A model generated the notes under the pieces. That model had not been told where the DNA came from, ran no database searches, and worked only from the letters and a program-made list of their open reading frames with translations. From Gossypium raimondii (taxonomy: Eukaryota > Streptophyta > Magnoliopsida > Malvales > Malvaceae), in the NCBI RefSeq assembly GCF_025698545.1, contig NC_068569.1, positions 15,190,001 to 15,254,000 on the forward strand: a stretch of DNA of 64,000 nt, in the 5' to 3' direction. Numbering within the stretch: the first letter of the stretch is position 1; every line of letters begins with the position of its first letter. Shown here one piece after another: positions 60,634 through 64,000 of this stretch. Both the position numbers and the translations under genes were made by a program.

Positions 60634-61050
60634 TCGATGTTTAGCATTTTGTTCTCAAATATGATAACGGAGATGAAACTGCTCCTTTCTGTGGGTTCTT
60701 GCGTGCCACTGCTTCCCTCATTTTCTTGCGCTAGCATTTTACTAATGACTACTTTTGCATCTTTGAAGATCACGGATCGGATGTTTCGCAGGTATGGGAG
60801 CCGCTTAGGTGCCACAGGTTGGTGTAGCGTCGAGGGGGGTAATGAGGCTAGAGCTGGTGATGAAGTCGATAGTCGACCATGGTTGTGGCTGGTGTGCTTG
60901 GTATTTATGGCTTAATAATTGATGTAATCATTAGTACCGAAGTTAATCCAAAGGCTAAATCTTATTACCTTTCCGATGGATATGCGCATGTCTTCTGGTC
61001 TTGCTAGCGGCCTCGTTGGTTTTTCTGCTGCTAGGAAAGATGTATCTGAC
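60634..61050 (+). pseudogene. V-ATPase subunit c (VHA-c) pseudogene
   Basis: A decayed copy of the 165-residue proteolipid that forms the proton-carrying ring of the vacuolar H+-ATPase. Recognisable pieces run in order. GDETAPFCGFLRATASLIF (about 60669-60726) corresponds to the start GDETAPFFGFLGAAAALVF. MGAA, then [19 protein letters not shown], corresponds to the segment before [26 protein letters not shown] and [15 protein letters not shown] follow, then [13 protein letters not shown] in another frame near 60996-61040. An intron-like gap of about 65 bases separates the first two pieces. There are stops after MGAA, frame shifts on both sides of the VMKSIV segment and after GYAH, and the second half with the essential proton-binding glutamate is missing. 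It is not functional. Its place beside the oxidase gene matches Arabidopsis At1g19910 and At1g75630. Confidence 0.85.
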
Positions 61051-61634
61051 ACCTACTCCCAAATTCGGTAACAAAAGTCCCGTGTTTGGAAGCTATTATT
61101 ATTACTATGAAGAACTACCTTGAAACTCTTGGTTTAATTGTGTAATTGGATATTTTCGTAGAGCAGGCAGAGTATTTTGTTGGGATGATCTTCCCTGAGG
61201 CTTGATTGTGGGCAGTCAATAGGCGAGTGACTGTCTGCTTGGCTTCGCTGTGTTTCCGCCAACAACCCTTGAATATATTTTTCTTTCTCTCTCTTACTTG
61301 GCGGTCGTTGTGGAGCAGCTGATGATAGATTAGAGATATAAACTATTTGTTTCAATAAAGTTTTTCAACATTGATTTACTATTATTCTAAACTTTGTAGA
61401 ATTGCGGCTTGCGCCTTGCGGTGCACTCAGCGTGCTGTTCAAGACGGTGGCCCCACATAGAGTTCTAGAACCCTGGCCCATCAGAGTTTATTTAAAACCC
61501 AACCCAAATAATTTTTCCTTTTTATAAGCAACAAAAGTGGAGATATTCGATCAGTCAAATAACGATTCTGGGAGTCTCTCGAACGTCATCCTCTACGTCA
61601 TTGCAATCGCCGACTGTTTTAACCGTGTAATTTT
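61051..61634. other. Intergenic spacer
   Basis: GC-neutral DNA between the VHA-c relic and the foldback element. The minus-strand frame at 61134-61355 has no domain. No feature is supported. Confidence 0.5.
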
Positions 61635-62732
61635 GGGCTTTTTTATAAAATTAACCCAAAAATTTAATTAATTACATAAATAACTTATTTTTTTGATTAA
61701 ACACGTAAATGAGCTAAAATCTACAGTAAAAATTGGTGGAGTCAAAGAGTTTAGCGCCACCAACATACCACGTTAACAACCGGGATAAAAAATTAATTTT
61801 TTGATGGAGCCATGTAGAATGATGCTACCTGTATAAATATAAAGAAAATATTACAATTTCTACAAAATGGAGGGACTTTAAAATAAATTTTTTTTTTGGT
61901 GGGGCCAAATAAATTGGGGCCACCAGTTTCCAAAGTTTTCCACTCCTTTTTCTTTTTAAAATTTTAAATATATTAAAAAAATTTGTCTTCACCTATTAAA
62001 AAATAAATTAAAATTTTAAAATTAGTTATACTTCAAATTTTTATGTTCAAAATTTTAATATATTTTAATATATTAAGTATATTAAAAATTTTAAGTTAGT
62101 TATACTCAACATTTTCTTTAACATATTTAAAATATATTAAAATTTTTATTTTTAAAAAAATTTAAATATATTAAAAGATCTTTTCTCTTTACCTATTAAA
62201 AATATATTAAAATTTTAAAATATATTTTAAATATATAAATTGAATATATTAAAATTTTAAAATTGGTTATACTTAACATTTTTAATATATTTAATTTTTT
62301 AAATTTTCTAAAATTTTAAATATATTAAGAAAATCTTTTTGTCTTTACCTATTAAAATATATATTAAGTATATTAAAATTTTAAATATATTAAACTTTTA
62401 AAATTAATTATACTTAACATTCTTTTAATATATTTAAAATTTTAGAAAACTTTAAAAAAATCACATTGGAAACTGGTGGCTCCACCAGAAAATGAAAAAT
62501 TTTATTAAAGTTCCTCCATTTTTTCAGAAATTATAGTATTTCTTTGATATTTATACATGCTCCACTAAAAAAATAATTTTTTTTATCCTGATTGCATGTT
62601 GGTGGCGCCAAACTCTTTTGTTCCACTAACTTTCACTATAGATTTTAAGTGATTTACGTGTTTAATCAAAAAAGTGAGTCATTTATATAATTAAATAAAT
62701 TTTTTGAGTTAATTTTATAAAAAAAAAAAGCC
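61635..62732. mobile_element. Long-armed foldback Mutator-like element, 9-bp TSD
   Basis: A 1.1 kb element with ends GGGCTTTTTTATAAAATTAA and the inverse TTAATTTTATAA..AAGCC. The exact 9-bp direct repeat TGTAATTTT flanks it at 61626-61634 and 62733-62741. The inverted arms extend about 270-300 bases (61635-61945 and 62460-62732). Paired blocks include TTGATTAAACACGTAAAT, GGCGCCACCAACATGC against GCGCCACCAACATACC, and CCACCAGTTTCCAA. The loop is AT-rich and repetitive with no coding sequence. The ends and duplication size place it with Mutator-like elements. Its RNA would fold into a long hairpin. Confidence 0.85.
61980..62460. repeat. Imperfect AT-rich tandem repeat in the foldback loop
   Basis: Three diverged units share CTTYACCTATTAAAA and GTTATACTTAACATTYTTT, with the ACCTATTAAA marker at 61991, 62191 and 62347. 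They fill the loop between the two arms. Confidence 0.65.
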
Positions 62733-62741
62733 TGTAATTTT

Positions 62742-63046
62742 GACATCCTTTAAATCTGGGCTGAGAAGAAGGAGATGAATGAAATGTCCTTAAGTAGCAG
62801 TCTTTAATGTTTAAACGCGCTAGTAATTGGTGATAGCGTACTTGCTTTTGTCGATTATATCTTTTCGATTAAGGAAATAATAAAAAAATTCAACGCCACC
62901 TTTGAATAATTCCATTCTCCCTAATAAAGTCAAAAATCAAAGCTTCGTTATATAAAAACGAAAAAGAATGTTGTATTGTTAAGCAAAAGATCGAACATCG
63001 GATGAACAGATCTGTCTATCGTTGGTCCAGCTTAATTTTAAGAAAA
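62742..63046 (+). promoter_or_regulatory. Promoter and leader of the hydrolase gene
   Basis: Short intergenic region between the foldback element and the hydrolase start. TTATATAAAAAC at about 62948-62958 is a TATA-like site some 90 bases before the chosen ATG. The element's right end lies only about 300 bases from the start codon. Confidence 0.45.
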
Positions 63047-63924
63047 ATGGCCGAAGAAATCAATAAATCCGAGATTCGATCATCCCCGTCGATTATAGCG
63101 AAATCCAGATCGTTATGGCCCTCCGTTCTCCGTTGGATTCCTACTTCCACTGATCATATCATCGCCTCCGAGAAACGCCTTCTCTCTCTCGTCAAGTAAG
63201 TTGACCTTCGATTTCTTGTCATCATCAGCTTTTTTAGGGTTATCTTGTTTTCAGCTTATACGCTTGGAAAAGCGGAAAAGCCGGAACTCCAATTTCAAGT
63301 TTCCTGGAACCTCAATTTTCTTTTTTCTTCAATTTGATAATAATTTGGTTTTAATTATATCAAAAAATTGTATTGATTTTGGTGAAAACTTCGATAGGAA
63401 TTCGATAAATTTGAATGGGTTATTGAAATTTCAGGACTCCATATGTGCAAGAGCTCGTGAATATAGGTTCAGGTCCGCCTGGTTCTAAGGTTAGGTGGTT
63501 TCGTTCTTCAAGTAACGAGCCGAGGTTCATAAACACAGTCACCTTTGATAGCAACGAGGGTTCTCCCACCCTTGTTATGGTACACGGATATGCTGCTTCT
63601 CAAGGTTTCTTTTTCAAGAATTTTGATTATCTTGCCAATCGTTTCAAGGTTATTGCTATTGATCAGCTTGGGTAAGCTCCTTTTGTCTTAATAGGTTATG
63701 GGTTTGGCTTGATTTTCAGTAGGGGGTTGGTTTATAGTTTTACGAATCATGTCCTCCTTTAAACACTTCTTATTCTCATTATGGAAATTGCTGACTGTGT
63801 TGGCTTTTTTTTTTTTTTTTGGCTCTTGATATCTACATTATAATAGTTTCTTATTCTTTCTTCATCTTTCTCTCCAGTTGGGGTGGATCAAGTAGGCCTG
63901 ATTTTACATGCAAAAGCACTGAAG
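63047..63924 (+). CDS. CGI-58-type alpha/beta hydrolase (At4g24160-like), 5' part
   Basis: First three exons: 63047-63195, 63435-63671 and 63878-63924, with GT-AG introns. The gene continues past the right edge. The joined product starts MAEEINKSEIRSS, then LRWIPTSTDHIIASEKRLLS, KTPYVQELVNIGSGPPGSKV, the oxyanion-region VMVHGYAASQGFFF and IDQLGWGGSSRPDFTCKSTE. This closely follows Arabidopsis At4g24160, the plant relative of human ABHD5/CGI-58, which has lysophosphatidic acid acyltransferase and lipase activities and helps balance lipids. The catalytic GxSxG and HX4D motifs lie beyond the window. An in-frame ATG at 63002 would add 15 residues; 63047 is preferred because it matches the MAEEI start of the Arabidopsis protein. 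Confidence 0.93.
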
Positions 63925-64000
63925 GTCAGTGAACAGAATGCTAATAATCCCTTTGCCCCTTTTAATCGAACATGTAATTCACTTTTGGTGTGTTATGATG

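Overview
This 64 kb window is nuclear DNA of a flowering plant. The host genes have plant-type introns, the families are plant-specific (SAUR, ARF, IQD, CYP71-type P450, plant glyoxal oxidase), and the rest is AT-rich DNA full of retroelement relics and foldback DNA transposons. The repeat style suggests a mallow relative such as cotton (Gossypium). That species-level guess is inference from memory, not proof.

Layout. 1-7.0 kb: AT-rich intergenic DNA with one Mutator-type foldback MITE (6067-6421). 7.05-7.52 kb: an intronless SAUR gene (minus). 7.7-20.3 kb: intergenic, with a second copy of that MITE family (11444-11980) and a 1.2 kb Mutator-like element with a 9-bp target duplication (18277-19477). 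20.5-25.7 kb: a complete 14-exon ARF5/MONOPTEROS gene (plus). 26.5-30.9 kb: a complete 6-exon IQD32-type gene (minus), convergent with ARF5. 31-36.3 kb: AT-rich DNA and an orphan 3' exon of a CYP71-type P450. 36.3-44.9 kb: a broken Ty1/copia element (minus) carrying a nested 3.1 kb solo LTR. 45.9-46.6 kb: two related box C/D snoRNAs behind a TATA box and a telo-box. 48.6-50.2 kb: an intronless secreted galactose/glyoxal oxidase (minus). 52.0-57.1 kb: a second broken copia element of the same family in the opposite orientation. 59.4-60.0 kb: an unrecognised two-exon gene. 60.6-61.1 kb: a decayed V-ATPase subunit c pseudogene. 61.6-62.7 kb: a foldback Mutator-like element with about 270-bp arms. 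63.0 kb to the edge: the first three exons of a CGI-58-type alpha/beta hydrolase (At4g24160-like).

The main biological result is gene order. SAUR53-like, ARF5, IQD32, a RUBY-type oxidase and a VHA-c relic occur in the same order as Arabidopsis At1g19840, At1g19850, At1g19870, At1g19900 and At1g19910 (locus numbers recalled). This is a conserved ancestral block swollen by transposons, and it supports orthology calls. Two block members are auxin genes (SAUR and ARF5). The ARF5 gene also has splicing features worth testing: a GC-AG intron, a stop-free intron that would encode a membrane-like segment, and an intron whose retention removes the PB1 domain.

No wholly new system was recognised. The strongest under-described items are the snoRNA pair, the long-armed Mutator-like foldback elements with clean 9-bp duplications, and the unknown two-exon gene.
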